From: Progne subis subis
Lineage: Eukaryota; Chordata; Aves; Passeriformes; Hirundinidae
Direction: 5' to 3'
Length of the DNA: 64,000 nucleotides
Assembly (NCBI GenBank): GCA_022316685.1
Contig: JAKJHU010000560.1
Coordinates: 62,001 to 126,000, forward strand
Of the stretch, positions 10,237 through 22,288 are shown in pieces. The notes below the pieces were generated by a model that did no database searches, was not told where the DNA came from, and saw only the letters and a program-made list of their open reading frames with translations. A program made the translations under genes and the position numbers. How positions within the stretch are numbered: the stretch's first letter is position 1; every line of letters begins with the position of its first letter.

Positions 10237-13200
10237 TCCAAAATACTGGAATAAGACTCCTTAACATTAATTTGCTGTTTAAGAGGGTATAATTTATTCA
10301 ACCTGGAGGTCTAGTGAGGGATAACTGCTAACCTTACATGGACATGGAATTCTACCAGTGTGTTGCTTATATACAGTCACTAGATGTGTATTTCAATGTA
10401 GCCATTTCCATAAAAACTAATGCCTAATTCCCAGATTCAGTCCTTGTTTTACCCATCACTGCACTCTTGAGCCACATGTCGTCTTGTCTTTAAACCATCC
10501 TTGCTGAGAAAGCAGGCCCTGCATGCCTTTTTCCTGGGCTAAAAGTCCAAAGGCAGGGAAAAAATGATATGAACCCTTTGGGTATCAAGCCCAAGGCTTT
10601 GTGTGTCCAGGCAGAGGCGGGCAGGACGCAGAGCTGTCAGCAAAGGAAGGGGCAGCGAGGTGGGGCAGCCGGGGGATGACGACAGCCTGCAGGGACAGAG
10701 GCGCAGGGCATGGACACCGTAGGACAGCCTGGGCTGGACAGGGCACAGGGATGGGCAGCAGCTGAAAGGCCCTGACACAGCCAACTCCTGCAGCACTTGG
10801 GCCATGGCTGCTGGCCCTGGGCCTGAGCCATGAGCAGGAGACAAGTGACCCCCTGGCAGGCCTGGGGCCTCATTGCCTCCTTGTCCCTGCTCAGCAGCCT
10901 GGCAGGGGCCGCCCCATGGTGCTGCCCTTGGCATTGCACATCCCCACATCCCAGTGTCCTGGGAAGAGCCCTGAGCACTGAGGGAGGGACAGGATCTGCC
11001 TTGGCAGGGGCTGGGGCTCAGGCCTTGGCCCTTTGCATTCCTGAAACACATGCAGGTTTGCTGAGCATCAGAGACACCTTTGCCTTGTTTGTCCCTACCT
11101 CACTGCCTGTAGTTCTGCTCTAACTGGAACTTGGGGAAACTTTCCTCAGTTGGGTTGCTCTGTGGGACCCATTAAAACTTTAGGAAACTTCAATGTTTTA
11201 ATTTAACTTTGATTTCTTGAGAAATTTTTTGAACATACTCTCAGGGACGAAATTGAATGTAAACAACACTAAATCCATGAGAGGCTCATTAAAGGTTTTG
11301 TGCTGTGTCTGTGCTGCTGAGCTGGGCTGGGCTCCTGGAAACCAAGAATAGTTTCAAAAATACATTTCTCCTGAGGAGAAATTCTTCTTCAGATGGGGCA
11401 GCTGTGTGATTTGAAATGTAGACACAGAGTGAAAGTTTACAGTGGCAGAACTACCTTTCAGTTTCTTTCTCTGTAATTTTAACTCTCTCTTCTTTGTTTA
11501 TTTTGGTTTAATTTTGTTTTTAACAGCATAGAACATCATTCTCTTACATGGAATATTAGCTTTTGTCCCTATGCCTACATATATATATGCCTAGGGAATC
11601 TTAACTTTTGAATACAATATGTATGTTTCACCAGCAAATAAACACATTGAACTGAATAAAAAACTAATCTGTCTCTAGCTCCCACTGCTGCTTTAGAAAA
11701 TTCTCTTGCTCAGTTTTTGTTGCTTTTGTCTTCTGCGATTTTAGCTTTTCTGTCAGCTGAAGCAACATATCTTCTTGCTGTTACTCTCCTTCTTGTACAG
11801 TTCTTTTCAACACTTTCCCTCGTACAGTTCTAAACTCATTTTCATGACGTTACTTCTCTTTGAGTTCGGTCACCTCCTTTTTTTTTTTTTTTTTTTTCTT
11901 TTTTCTGTTAGTTTGGTCACTCCAAGCTTGTCTTACATTTTTTTTGTGCAGCTCTCACTCCACCTTCTCAAAGCTCTGCTGCCACTTCTAGCTATGCATT
12001 GCTGCTGTGAACACTGGCAGGTGCCACCCCAGGATCCCACAAACTGCAGCCATACCTTGGGGCCAGTGTCTCATAAGTTATTCAGACTCTTGGGCTTTCA
12101 GTTCTGCCTACATTGCTTTCAAGCTCTCAGGTCCACCTGCCTGCAATTCATCTGGATTTTTAGGATCTCATGTCTCCCTATTTTGCTCTCAGACTCTCTT
12201 CACCTGCTCTGATCTTCATGCTCTTTACTCACCTGGCTCAGTTCAGCTGGGCTCCACCATCTCACTGGTCTGTAGTCATCTGCCAGGATCATGTCAGGGT
12301 CACCATTCATTGTTGGCCAGTCCTCATAGGGGGCATCAGTTGACAGTGGAGTCACAACTGACACAGGTGTCAGTCTCTTATTAACGAAAGCCTCTTATAC
12401 TTTTCTCTCTGTAGCCTACCTACAGGAAGCTATACGCAGCCTTCCGGTTCCTTCTCTCTTGCCCCTGCAGGACTGGCTAACTCTTTCCTGTCCCTTGCAT
12501 GAGCACCAGACCCTCTCTGTCCCTCACACACCTATTTGACCCTTCTTCCTCACAGCACAGCCTGCAGACTCCATCTGACTCTTGCCCAGCTCACCCACTG
12601 TGTTATAACACTCACTCTCATTGGACATAGCTGGGATCTATTAAGGGCAAGGCTGTTCCCACTCTTGGGAATTAGTACAGCTGCAATTTATCAGGGGCGA
12701 GATTGCCTTCAGCACTATCTCTATTCTCTTTACAATCTGTCCTCCCACACCCAGGAGATTCTGTGTACCGTACAGAACCTCATGGAACAAGGGGCCATTG
12801 TGGCACAGCAAGGCCTTTGTGGAACCAAAGGGACCATGGTGACACTACGGAACCTCATGGAACTACGGGTCCATGGTGACACAGCAGGGCTGCAGAACCA
12901 AGGAGTCCATTGTGACACTGCAGAACCTCATGGGATCATGGTGTCCATGTTACAGCACTGAACCTCATGAAACAAAGGGTCCATGGTGACACTGTGGAAC
13001 CAAGGAGACTGTTGCTGGCAGTACGAAAGCTCATGGAACCAAAAGTCCGTTGTGACATTGTGGAGCCTCATGGAAGCATGGAGACCATTAGGTCACTTCA
13101 GTACCCATTGGAACCAAGTGGCAATTATGACACTGCAGGGCCTTTTATAACCAAGGGGTCATTGTAGCACAGCAGGGCCTCATGGAATCAAGGGGATCAT

Positions 13201-13520
13201 AGTGACACTGTGGGGATCCATGAGACCATGGGGACATTCTGACTCTGTGGAACCAAGGGTGCCACTGTTACACAACGGCGCATCGTGGAACCAACGAGAC
13301 CATTGTGACATTGCAGGGCCTCGTGGCAGCAAGGGGCCATTGTGACACTCTGGGGCCTTGTAGAACCCAGGAGACCATTGTGACACTGTGTGTCACCATG
13401 TAACCAAGGAGACCATTGTGACACTACAGGGCTCCATGGAACTAAGAACTCATGTAACAGTGAGGGGCCCAATGGAATCAAGGGGCCATTCCATACTTCA
13501 GGGCCTCAGGGATCCAAGGT
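9660..13520 (+). repeat. Inverted duplication block, partner at 45505-49450
   Basis: About 3.9 kb here reappears as reverse complement at 45505-49450. It comprises a minisatellite, the GC-rich end of the receptor block (10540-11170), an AT-rich stretch with a pure T run at 11878-11897, a unique-looking segment (11900-12760) and a further minisatellite. Frames such as 11775-12212 have frameshifted counterparts in the partner and no recognisable domain. No gene is supported in 10240-12760. Confidence 0.78.
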
Positions 13521-13903
13521 GCCCCTGTGACACTGTAAGGCCTGATGGAATCCTGGTGACTATTATGGTACTTTGACACCTCATTGAATCCAGGGGCTCT
13601 GCAGGATGTTGTGGAACCCAGGAGACCATTGTGACACTGCAGGGCCTCATGGGAGCAATGAGACCATTCTGGAACTCTGAGTCCCCATGGAACCAAGGGG
13701 CCATTGTGTCATCACAGGTCCTCATAGAACCAAGGCAACCATTGTGACACTGCCAGGTCTCATGGATTAAGGGGCCATTGTGACACTGTGGATCCAAGGA
13801 GATCACTGTTGATATTTCTGGGCCTCATGGAAACAAAGATTCTGTTCTGATACTACGGGGCTTCATGGAACCAATGGACAATTGTGATGCTGCAGGGCCC
13901 CAA
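12764..13903 (+). repeat. 37-38 bp minisatellite array 4
   Basis: About 30 plus-polarity units carry CATGGAACCAAGG and CCATTGTGACACTG. Its first two thirds correspond to the reverse complement of 45505-46375. It runs directly into ~185-bp satellite units. Confidence 0.9.
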
Positions 13904-13919
13904 CACAGAATAGGTCTGC

Positions 13920-14605
13920 TTGGCTTGGCCTCTGGGGGCTGCCTGACTGGTCCAACTGACCTTGGCATGTTGAGGGCTGTTCTCATCTGTCTCTGAAGCC
14001 CTAGAGTTCCATGCTTTCCTTCCTGGGGAAAGAACTGTCCTTCTCCTCTAGGTGCCCATGGCCAAAGTTATGATTCTACCTCCAAATTTGATTATATCCA
14101 AGGATTGTTCCCATTTGAAACCTGCCAGGACAGACAGCTCTAGCTGGCCTTGGCCTCTTGGGGCCCACCCCTCATCTGCCTTCAAAATACTAGGGACCAT
14201 GCTTCTCTTCCCATGGAAAAAACATCTTTCAAGTCCAGGCATGTATGGCCAAAGCTGGGAATCTGCCTCAAATTCCTTAATCCAAGGATAGCTTCCAGAA
14301 AAAAGCTGACAGAATTCTCTAGGTTCCCGTGGCTTCCTGAGAGCCAGCTCTCATCTGTCTATGAAACACTGGGTCTCTGCCCTTCCCTTCCTGTGGAGAG
14401 AACTGTCATTCTGGTCCAGGACACCCACAGCTGAAATGGAATTCCCCTCCAGAATTCCCCATGTACCCAAGGGTTCCTTTCAGACAAAAGCTGTAAGGAC
14501 AGACAGCTTGGGCCTTGCCTTGGCCTCTAGTGAGTGCCTCCAATCTGCCTTCAAACCCTGGAGTTTCTGTGGCTTCCTTCTATAGAAAAGAACCATGATT
14601 CTTGT
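13920..14605 (-). repeat. ~185-bp satellite, about four units
   Basis: Reverse-complement units relative to 8279-9115. The landmark TTCCT(T)...GGAAAAGAAC recurs near 14018, 14203, 14381 and 14573, spacing 178-192 bp. Confidence 0.75.
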
Positions 14606-14879
14606 CCATGTGTTCGTGGCCTAAAATTCTTTGCTCAGTGGAGGCAGACCTGAGGACAGCAGAGGAGAACCCTGGGTGGGATTCAAGGGTGGTTTCAAAG
14701 ATAGTGGATCCTTTTGAAATAGTAGAGAAAAGCAGAAAAAAAAAATTAATGCAAAGGGCAACTGGGGGATGCCCAGGCTGGGAACAGATAGAAAGGAATT
14801 TCTGTCCCAGGGCTGGGCTGTGGTGCAACACATCCCCAAGAAGGAGTCTGGAGCAGCCCAAGGCTTTCTGTGCTCAGGC

Positions 14880-17756
14880 AGAGGCAGGCAGGACGCAGAG
14901 CTGTCAGCAAAGGAAGGGGCCAGCGAGGTGGGGCAGCCGGGGGATGACGACAGCCTGCAGGGACAGAGGCACAGGGCATGGACACCGTAGGACAGCCTGG
15001 GCTGGAGAGGGCACAGGGATGGGCAGCAGCTGAAAGGCCCTGACACAGCCAACTCCTGCAGCACTTGGGCCATGGCTGCTGGCCCTGGGCCTGAGCCATG
15101 AGCAGGAGACAAGTGACCCTGGCAGGCCTGGGGCCTCATTGCCTCCTTGTCCCTGCTCAGCAGCCTGGCAGGGGCCGCCCCATGGTGCTGCCCTTGGCAT
15201 TGCACATCCCACATCCCAGTGCCCGGGAAGAGCCCTGAGCACTGAGGGAGGGACAGGATCTGCCTTGGCAGGGGCTGGGGCTCAGGCCTTGGCCCTTTGC
15301 ATTCCTGAAACACATGCAGGTTTGCTGAGCATCAGAGACACCTTTGCCTTGTTTGTCCCCACCTGTCATCACTGCCTGCAGTGTTCTGCTCTAACTGGAA
15401 CCGGGGACACTTTTCAGTCGTGTCCCTCAATGGGACCCATTTAACTTGGAGAAACTTCAGTGTTTCATTATCATTTGGAGTTCTTGAAAGTTGTTTGAAC
15501 ACTCTCAGGGACTGAGTCTGATGTAAACATCAAAAGCCCCAAGAAACTAATTAAAGTCCTTGTGCTGTGCCTGTGCTGCTGAGCTGGACGAACTCCTGGC
15601 ACAGAGGCAGCTCATGCAATCAAGAAAGCTTCAAAAAGACATTTCTCCTGAGCTCCTCTCCCAGCCCAGCAGGGCTGAGGGCACTACCTGCAGGTACCTA
15701 ACAGGAGTGAAGCAGACAGAGGCTAAAGCAACATGAAGGATAATTCTGAGAATATTCACTGATAAATCTTCATAACTTTTGAAAATACTGAGCTCATTCA
15801 TGGAGAAATCATCACCACTCCTGACACAGTCAGTCTCTGGCTGCAGGGATCTCCTCAAGCTGACCCAGGACAGGACTGACATGACTGTAAGGATGGCTCT
15901 GCTGCCCTTTCTGCTTTGGGGGAGGATGTGCTCCAGAGCGGGCTGCCCTGGGCACCGTCAGAGGGACAGGGCAGGACGGCTCCTGCTGCCAGGGACGGCT
16001 GCAGGGGCTGAAGCTGGGGCTGCAGCCAGGGGTGCCCAGGGCTGTCGTGCAGAGCACTCCTGCAGCCCTGAGGGCTCTTGGCCAGGCCAGGGCATCTGCC
16101 ACCTGCCAGGGGCAGCTCTCAGCCTGCCTGGGAGCTCCCATGGATGGTGGAGGGGAGCTGTGGGTGCAAGGAGTGACTCTGCCAGGGCAGGTCCTGCTGC
16201 TGTGGAGAGGGTGCTGTGTGGGCCAGGGCTGCTCAGAGCTCCAGCTCATGCCCAGGTCATTTCTGAGGGGATTTTTCATGAGCTCATTCAGGGCAGGAGT
16301 TTCTCGCTTGAGTCTCTGTTCCTGAACCTGTGCTCCCACTTTCCCTGGCTCAGCTTGGTGGCAATGGAAACTCATCTGTGCAGGGCAGAAACAGGGACTG
16401 AGGCTCTTAAAACATGACACAATTTTCCTGGGAACTCAGCAAGTGCCTCCAGCTTCCCCAGCCTCCAGATCCATGCAGCATCCCCTTTCCATGGTGCCCA
16501 GGCCTGGGGGAGCTGTTCTTTAATCCCTGCAGCCCCGAGCAGCTGCAGGGCAGAGCTGGCCCAGGGCTGGGCTGGGCTCTGGCAGCACTGGCAGGGAAGG
16601 AGCCCGGGGCCACAGGAACAGCTCGGGCTGGGACAGCTCCAGCAGCAGAGGCGTGGGCAGGGAGGAGGGAGGCAGTGCTGAGGGAAGCCCTGCTGCAGGG
16701 GAGATGTGGCACCTGCCGGCCCTGCCCTGGCAGGGCACACACTGCCCTGAGCAGCACAGCTCTTGTGTCCCCTCGCAGCCAGCACAGCCCTCAGCCCGGG
16801 GGCTCGGGGCCCTCAGTCCCCTCCTGGGCCGGCAGAGCAGCCCCAGAGATGAAGGGCATCTCTCCTGCCATGTGCCCATTCCCTGCTGACCAGGGCCTGA
16901 GGGCCACTGTCCTGCACTGCTGCCTGAGGGGCTGGCAGGGCTGGGCAGGGAAAGGCTTTTCCTCAGGGCCCAGCTCTCTCTCTCCTTGCCTTGCCCAGGT
17001 GCTCCTGGCATTGCTGACGGGCTCTCTGGGAATGGCAGTTCCAGCTGCAGGCTCAGGCCCAGCCCTTGGGCTCCTCCTGTGCAGGCTGAGCACAGCAATG
17101 GGGTGTCCCAGCTCCCTCTGCCCTGGGGAGCTCTGGGCAGGGCAGGCTGGGAATGAGCCTCTCCCTGACTTTGGGAAAGGCAGGAGCCACTTTGTGTGCC
17201 AGGGATCCCTCTGCTCTCAGCAGTGTCTCCTGGCTTTCCAGGGTAACACAGGAGTGGAGCTCAGAAAGGTGCAAGTCCAGGGCAGCTGGGAACAGGAGAG
17301 AGGGACAGAGCAGCTCCCCTCAGTCTGCACTAAGGCTCAGACAATCCCCTGCCTCACTGGACTCTCTGTTCTCCCCAGGTGCAGCAGAATCTCTTGTTCT
17401 GCCTCCTGCAATCCCCATCCCTTCACCCTGGCAGCTCCTGTGCCTTAGGAGGGGATTCTTTGTCCAAGTTCAACACCAGGACTGGCCCCTGCCTCACTGT
17501 TCCCCTGCACTGACTGGGGGTCAGGGCTGACTCCCTGGTGTCCTGCAGGACCAGGTCTGGCTCCTCACTGAACATTGGCCAGCAGCAATCTCCAGCAACC
17601 AAGATGAAGGAAGTTCTTCTAGATCGAGACAAGGGGGGAGTGCTTAGTGTGGCAGAATGGTCTGTGAGAAAGGGCTTTGACTCTTCTATGAGAAATCTCC
17701 TCTCAGCTGTCATTGTCTTTTCTCCTGAAAGAGGTTCCAATGTCTGGAGAGAGCAA
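14880..17756. repeat. Olfactory-receptor segmental duplication, copy 2 (inverted)
   Basis: Reverse-complement counterpart of 1626-4540, colinear with small indels. As in copy 1, several frames are open for 200-340 codons (for example 16414-17448 on the plus strand), but their reading frames are interrupted at different places in the other copies. I see no gene in this spacer. Confidence 0.8.
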
Positions 17757-18682
17757 ATGTCCAACAGCAGCTCCATCAGCCACTTCCTCCTGCTGCCATT
17801 GGCACACACGGCAGCTGCAGCTCCTGCACTTCTGCCTCTTCCTGGCCATCTCCCTGGCTGCCCTCCTGGCCAACGGCCTCATCATCAGCGCCGTAGCCTG
17901 CGGCCACCTCCTGCACACGCCCATGTTCTTCTTCCTGCTCAACCTGGCCCTCACCGACCTGGGCTCCATCCTCACCACTGTCCCCAAAGCCATGCACAAT
18001 TCCCTCTGGGACACAAGGACCATCTCCTATTCAGCATGTGCTGCACAGGTATTTCTCTTTCTGTTTTTCATTTCATCAGAGTATTCCCTCCTGACTCATG
18101 TGCTACGACCGCTACGTGTCCATCTGCAAACCCCTGCACTACGGGACCCTCCTGGGCAGCAGAGCTTGTGCCCACATGGCAGCAGCTGCCTGGGCCAGTG
18201 GCTTTCTCAGTGCTCTGCTGCACACGCCAATACATTTTCCCTGCCCCTGTGCCAGGGCAATGCCCTGGGCCAGTTCTTCTGTGAAATCCCACATATCCTC
18301 AAGCTCTCCTGCTCACACTCCAAAATCAGGGAATTTGGGGTTTCTTTTTTCACTACCTCCTTAGCATTTGGTTGTTTTGTGTTCATTGTTTTCTCCTATG
18401 TGCAGATCTTCAGGGCTGTGCTGAGGATCCCCTCTGAGCAGGGACGGCACAAAGCCTTTTCCACCTGCCTCCCTCACCTGGCCGTGGTCTCCCTGTTCCT
18501 CAGCACTGGCACATTTTCCTACCTGAAGCCCCCCTCCATCTCCTCCCCATCCCTGGATCTGCCTGTCAGTTCTGTACTCGGTGGCGTCTCCAGCCCTGAA
18601 CCCCCTCATCTACAGCCTGAGGAACCAGGAGCTCAAGGCTGCAGTGTGGAGACTGGTCATTGGAAAATTTCAGAAACATTAA
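17757..18682 (+). pseudogene. Olfactory receptor family 14-like pseudogene (four frameshifts)
   Basis: Paralogue of the receptor at 693-1625, in opposite orientation. It can be followed from the shared start (MSNSSSISHF) to the shared end (KFQKH, stop 18680-18682). Four small deletions break it: 2 nt near 17809 (residue ~18), 2 nt near 18095 (just before the MCYDRY box), 1 nt near 18224 and 2 nt near 18561. Together they remove exactly 7 nt, so the copy is 926 bp against 933 bp in the intact gene. All TM boxes are present across the three frames, including LHTPMFFFLL, SYVQIF and LNPLIYSLRN. An AATAAA lies at 18711-18716. Sequencing or assembly error is an alternative explanation for some indels, but four in 0.9 kb favours a true pseudogene. 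Confidence 0.85.
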
Positions 18683-18940
18683 ACTGCTGGTCAGTTTCTG
18701 CAAATATTTTAATAAAAGTTATATTTGATAGTTCTTGTTGGTTTGGGTATGGGGTTATATCCCTGTGTTTTAGTTCTTAAACACTGTCCACAAAAAAGGC
18801 CATTGTTTTTGCCATTTCTCATTTTTATTCTCTCTATATTCGCTGGCCCCAGACAGAGTGTGAGCTCAGCCCTGACTCGGGCACTGCCCTTGTGCCTGGG
18901 CCCTGCAAAGCCTAAAGGTCACCTGTGCCACCCTGGTGCC

Positions 18941-19078
18941 CATCCCTGGATCTGACACTGTCACTTCTGTACTCGCTGGTGCCTCCAACACTGAACCCCC
19001 TCATCTAGAGCCTGAGGAACCAGGAGCGTGAGGATGCCCTGAGGAGAATGACCAACAATCAAGTGCCTCTTTGTTTCA
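18941..19078 (+). pseudogene. Olfactory receptor C-terminal fragment
   Basis: Only the TM7 end and tail are present: an SLDL-like start, an LNPLI block followed by an in-frame TAG, SLRNQE, and then an EDALRRM tail. The tail resembles the receptor copy at 36179 (KDALRKM) rather than the adjacent pseudogene, so this is a separate remnant and not an extension of 17757-18682. Confidence 0.65.
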
Positions 19079-19089
19079 GCATAGCATTC

Positions 19090-20711
19090 AGAATGAAACT
19101 CATTCCAGGCCCAGACTGCTCTGTGCCATGTGTCTTTCTTCTTATTCTATTTGGTGTATTTTAATTTTTTTTTTTTAATATATTTCCAAAAACGGTGCCA
19201 TTAGTCATATTGCTACATCAGCATCCCCATGCTTGTGTAAGCAGAGACAGTAAGGAGCCATCATCACTGTGCATTTATGTAAAATAAAGTGTCCTGCTCT
19301 GCCCTGTGTGTCCAAGATGCTTCCTCAGCCCTTCTCTGTCTCTGCAGGGGCAGTGCATGTGAGCAGAGGTGGAGGGAAGAGACTCCCAGCAGCAGCACAG
19401 CCAGGGACAATGGCCCTGGCTCTTCCCACATCTGCTCTTCCCAACTCCAGCCTCTCCTTCCCAGCCCTGCTGTGGCTGTCAGGCCCGAGTGCTCTGGCAG
19501 CTTGGTCACTGTGCTGCTGCGTGTCCGTGCTGTGCCCACAGGCAGGGACAGGCCATGGGCACTGCTGGGACACAGCTGGGCTCCAGCACAGCAGCTGCAG
19601 CAGCAAAGGGATCTCCTGAGGGCAGGGCAGGAAGGCTTTGCTCTCCCTGCAGAGTCCCTCTCAGGAACGGCCCAAGGAACAGACTCTGAAGAGGCTCCTT
19701 GTGTTCCTTGTTCTCCCAGGGCTCAGTGGGATGAGATCAGGGTCCCAGTGTGGCCTTCAGGGCACTCAGGGCTGGCTCAGGTTCTGCTTGTTGGTGGCCA
19801 GGGCCCATCAGATGGGGAATGGTCTGTGCTGAACCTGGCTGGGGCTCTGCAGCTGGTGCCAGGGCTGATGGCAGGGGAAGGTTTGTCTGGAGGGCCTTGG
19901 GAGCTGCCAGGAGAACACAGGGCACCTGCAGGGACAGTGTGTGCCAGGGATCAGCAGGGAGTGGAGCTCCCTGGGCAGGCCTGGCCAGGGTGGGCTCACC
20001 CCGAGATCAAGGACTGAATGTGTGCTGTGAGCCAGGAGAGCTCTGCAGCCCCAGGGGACACAGCAGGCACAGGGAAAGGAGTCTGGGCACGGGCTGGTCT
20101 GACCCTCAGGGAACTTCCCCAGGAGGATGCAGGGCAGCCCCAAGGCCATGGGGCAGCCCTGGAACAAGGCAGGCACCTCTGAGCAGCCTCCATGGCCCCA
20201 GCAGAGCCTGTGTGGAGGGGGTCAGTGCAGGGAGCAGCATCAGCTGCCTCTGTCTCCCAGCCTGAGCAGCAGAGCCCAGCAGAGGCAGCCCAGGGCCCCG
20301 GGCAGCACAGCCCCCTGCTCTGCAGAGCAGCAGCCCCAGCTCGGGGCTGTGGGCAGCAGGGCAGGGGCTGCAGCAATGGCTGCTCAGGCCAGCACAGACG
20401 TGTTCCCCTGGCAAAGGCTCTGTGGGCAGCTGGCATGTGCCAGGAGCAGAGCAGGAGCCCGTGGCTGTGCAGAGGAGCCCTGGCCAGAGGCTGCCCTGTC
20501 CCTGGGGCAGCAGGAGCTGCCTGAGGAGCCCCGGGGCCAACTCTGTGCTGCTGTGCTGGGCAGCGGGGCTGGGCCTGGGGCTGCACGAGCTGCCTGAGCT
20601 GAGCATGTCCTGAGCATTCCAGACACAGAGTGGCTGTTCCTGACCTCCAGTGCCTCCAGTTCCTGCTGCAGGGCCAGACAGCTCTGGGCTGCTCTGCAGG
20701 GCTGGGGCAGG
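19090..20711. other. GC-rich spacer without recognised gene
   Basis: After a short AT-rich piece with a T run near 19168, the sequence is GC-rich and open in several frames at once, for example 19289-20017 on the plus strand and 19996-20784 on the minus. The 19290-19640 part recurs inverted at 35600-35940, on the far side of the third receptor copy, with indels that break any common frame. No domain or splice structure was recognised. Confidence 0.55.
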
Positions 20712-20782
20712 GAGAGGAATACCATGGACCCTTGATTATAAAGAGTCCCTGCATTGTCAGAATGATCTCCATGGTTCCACAC
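20712..20782 (-). repeat. Minisatellite remnant, about two units
   Basis: Two degenerate 37-38 bp units lie next to sequence (20783-20870) that resembles 23284-23370. This suggests an old duplication in which the other copy now carries the array at 22742-23065. Confidence 0.6.
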
Positions 20783-20859
20783 ATCAGCTGGAGGAAGCTT
20801 TCATAGCCAGGGACTAAAGAGCCTCTCCCAGCAACTGGGAATTCCTGCTGGCATGTCCA

Positions 20860-21289
20860 ACTTTGCAGGCAATGAGATGGGCAAAAAACCCAGAAAAACT
20901 ACGCAAGAAATCAGTAACCCATACTATAATATACAGAGCAGGTATTTGTTTATTCAGTGCTAGGAGTGAGGGGGATATCTCCACCACAAACTCACTTGTA
21001 TGTTCCTCACACAGTACTAGCTTTTATACGTTTGTTTTGGTTTTATTTATATTCTCATTATACTTTCCTAACCTTCTTGTTGTAACATATTTTCTAATCA
21101 CATGATTATGCAAACCCTTGTAGTACATGCAGGGTCTCTGCACGCGGTGCTCCTCACCCTCCTGGTGTTTGTTTGATGAAGGCTCAGAAAACTTCCTGGG
21201 GCTTGAACTTACTACCCCTGCTTCCTGCACATGCTTCTATAAGATTGCCTGCTCAAATAGCCAGGGGTCAGCTGTTTGCAGTTACCTTG
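20860..21289. other. AT-rich spacer, possibly retroelement-derived
   Basis: AT-rich sequence with a TTTATTCAGTGC-like word at about 20950, resembling the antisense R region of some avian LTRs. No termini or coding region could be defined. Confidence 0.3.
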
Positions 21290-22288
21290 TGTCATGGTTG
21301 GACACTGACTCACTGCCAGGCACCCACAAGAGTCCTTCACTCATCCTCCCCTGCCACAGCTGGGCAGAGAAGGAAAAAAATATTAACAAACACTTCATGA
21401 GTGAGAAGCGGATGGGCAGAAATATTTCAAATGCAACAAAGGCTCACTTAAGTTGCAAAGTGAATCTTATTACTAATAGCATCAGAGGACGATATTGAGA
21501 AATAAAATACGCCATTAAATACCTTCTTGCCCCCCAGCCCCTCCTTCCTTCCCACTGACAGCAGAGGGAGACAGGGCCTGGGAATTTTGGTCAGTTCACC
21601 ACCGAGATTTTCTTCTGCTGCTCTGGGAGAGGAGTCCTTATCCTCAGAGGCCGTGGGATCCCTCCCACTGGATACAGTTCTCCATGAACTGCCCCAGCGT
21701 GGGTCCACTCTCACGAGCAGCAGCCCTACCACACCTGCTGCAACGTGAGTCCCTGCCACGGGCACACAGTCCTCCCAAACTGCTGCAGCATGGGGCTCTC
21801 CTCCACGGGGTGCAGTCCTCCAAGGACAGGCTGCTCCAGCCTGGAAGCAGGGCCCCCTCTCTCCACCAGGTCTCCCACTGGATCATAGCCTCATCCAGGC
21901 ATCCAGCCGCTCTGGGATGGGCACCTCCCCAGGGGCTGTGGGTGGATCTCTGCATCCCCATGGATCCCCATGGGCTGAGAGTGGATCTCTGCATCCCCAT
22001 GGATCCCCATGGGCTGAGAGTGGATCTCTGCATCCCCATGGATCCCCATGGGCTGAGAGTGGGTCTCTGCATCCCCATGGATCCCCTTGGGCTGAGAGTG
22101 GATCTCTGCATCCCCATGGATCCTCATGGGCTGAGAGTGGATCTCTGCATCCCCATGGATCCCCATGGGCTGAGAGTGGATCTCTGCATCCCCCATGGAT
22201 CCTCATGGGCTGAGAGTGGATCTCTGCATCCCCATGTATACCCATGGTGCCCCTGCTGCCAAAAACCAGGCCGTGCCAAACCAATACA
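21290..22288 (-). mobile_element. Solo LTR of an avian ERV (long LTR family, copy 1)
   Basis: The element can be aligned along its length with 43517-45433 (minus the nested insertion there). On the minus strand it begins TGTATTGG and soon reads GGCCTGGTTTTTG; it ends with CA at 21291-21290. The flanks CCTTG (21285-21289) and GCTTG (22289-22293) match at four of five positions, consistent with a decayed 5-bp target duplication. It differs from its relative mainly by an internal expansion of a 39-bp unit. Family membership (ERVL-type) is inferred from recalled avian LTR features and was not checked. Confidence 0.6.
21943..22248 (+). repeat. 39-bp tandem repeat inside the LTR
   Basis: Units begin at 21943, 21982, 22021, 22060, 22099, 22138, 22177 and 22217, giving seven full units and one partial. 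Each contains GGATCTCTGCATCCCCATGG and GGGCTGAGAG. The period is exactly 39 except for one 40-bp unit. Because 39 is divisible by three, a 13-residue peptide repeat appears in translation, but it is frameshifted at the 40-bp unit and is not considered coding. Confidence 0.95.

Noticed and set aside
16414..17448. 344-codon open frame on the plus strand
   Set aside because: It is the counterpart of the spacer frame at 1812-2954 and is not maintained in the same form in other copies.
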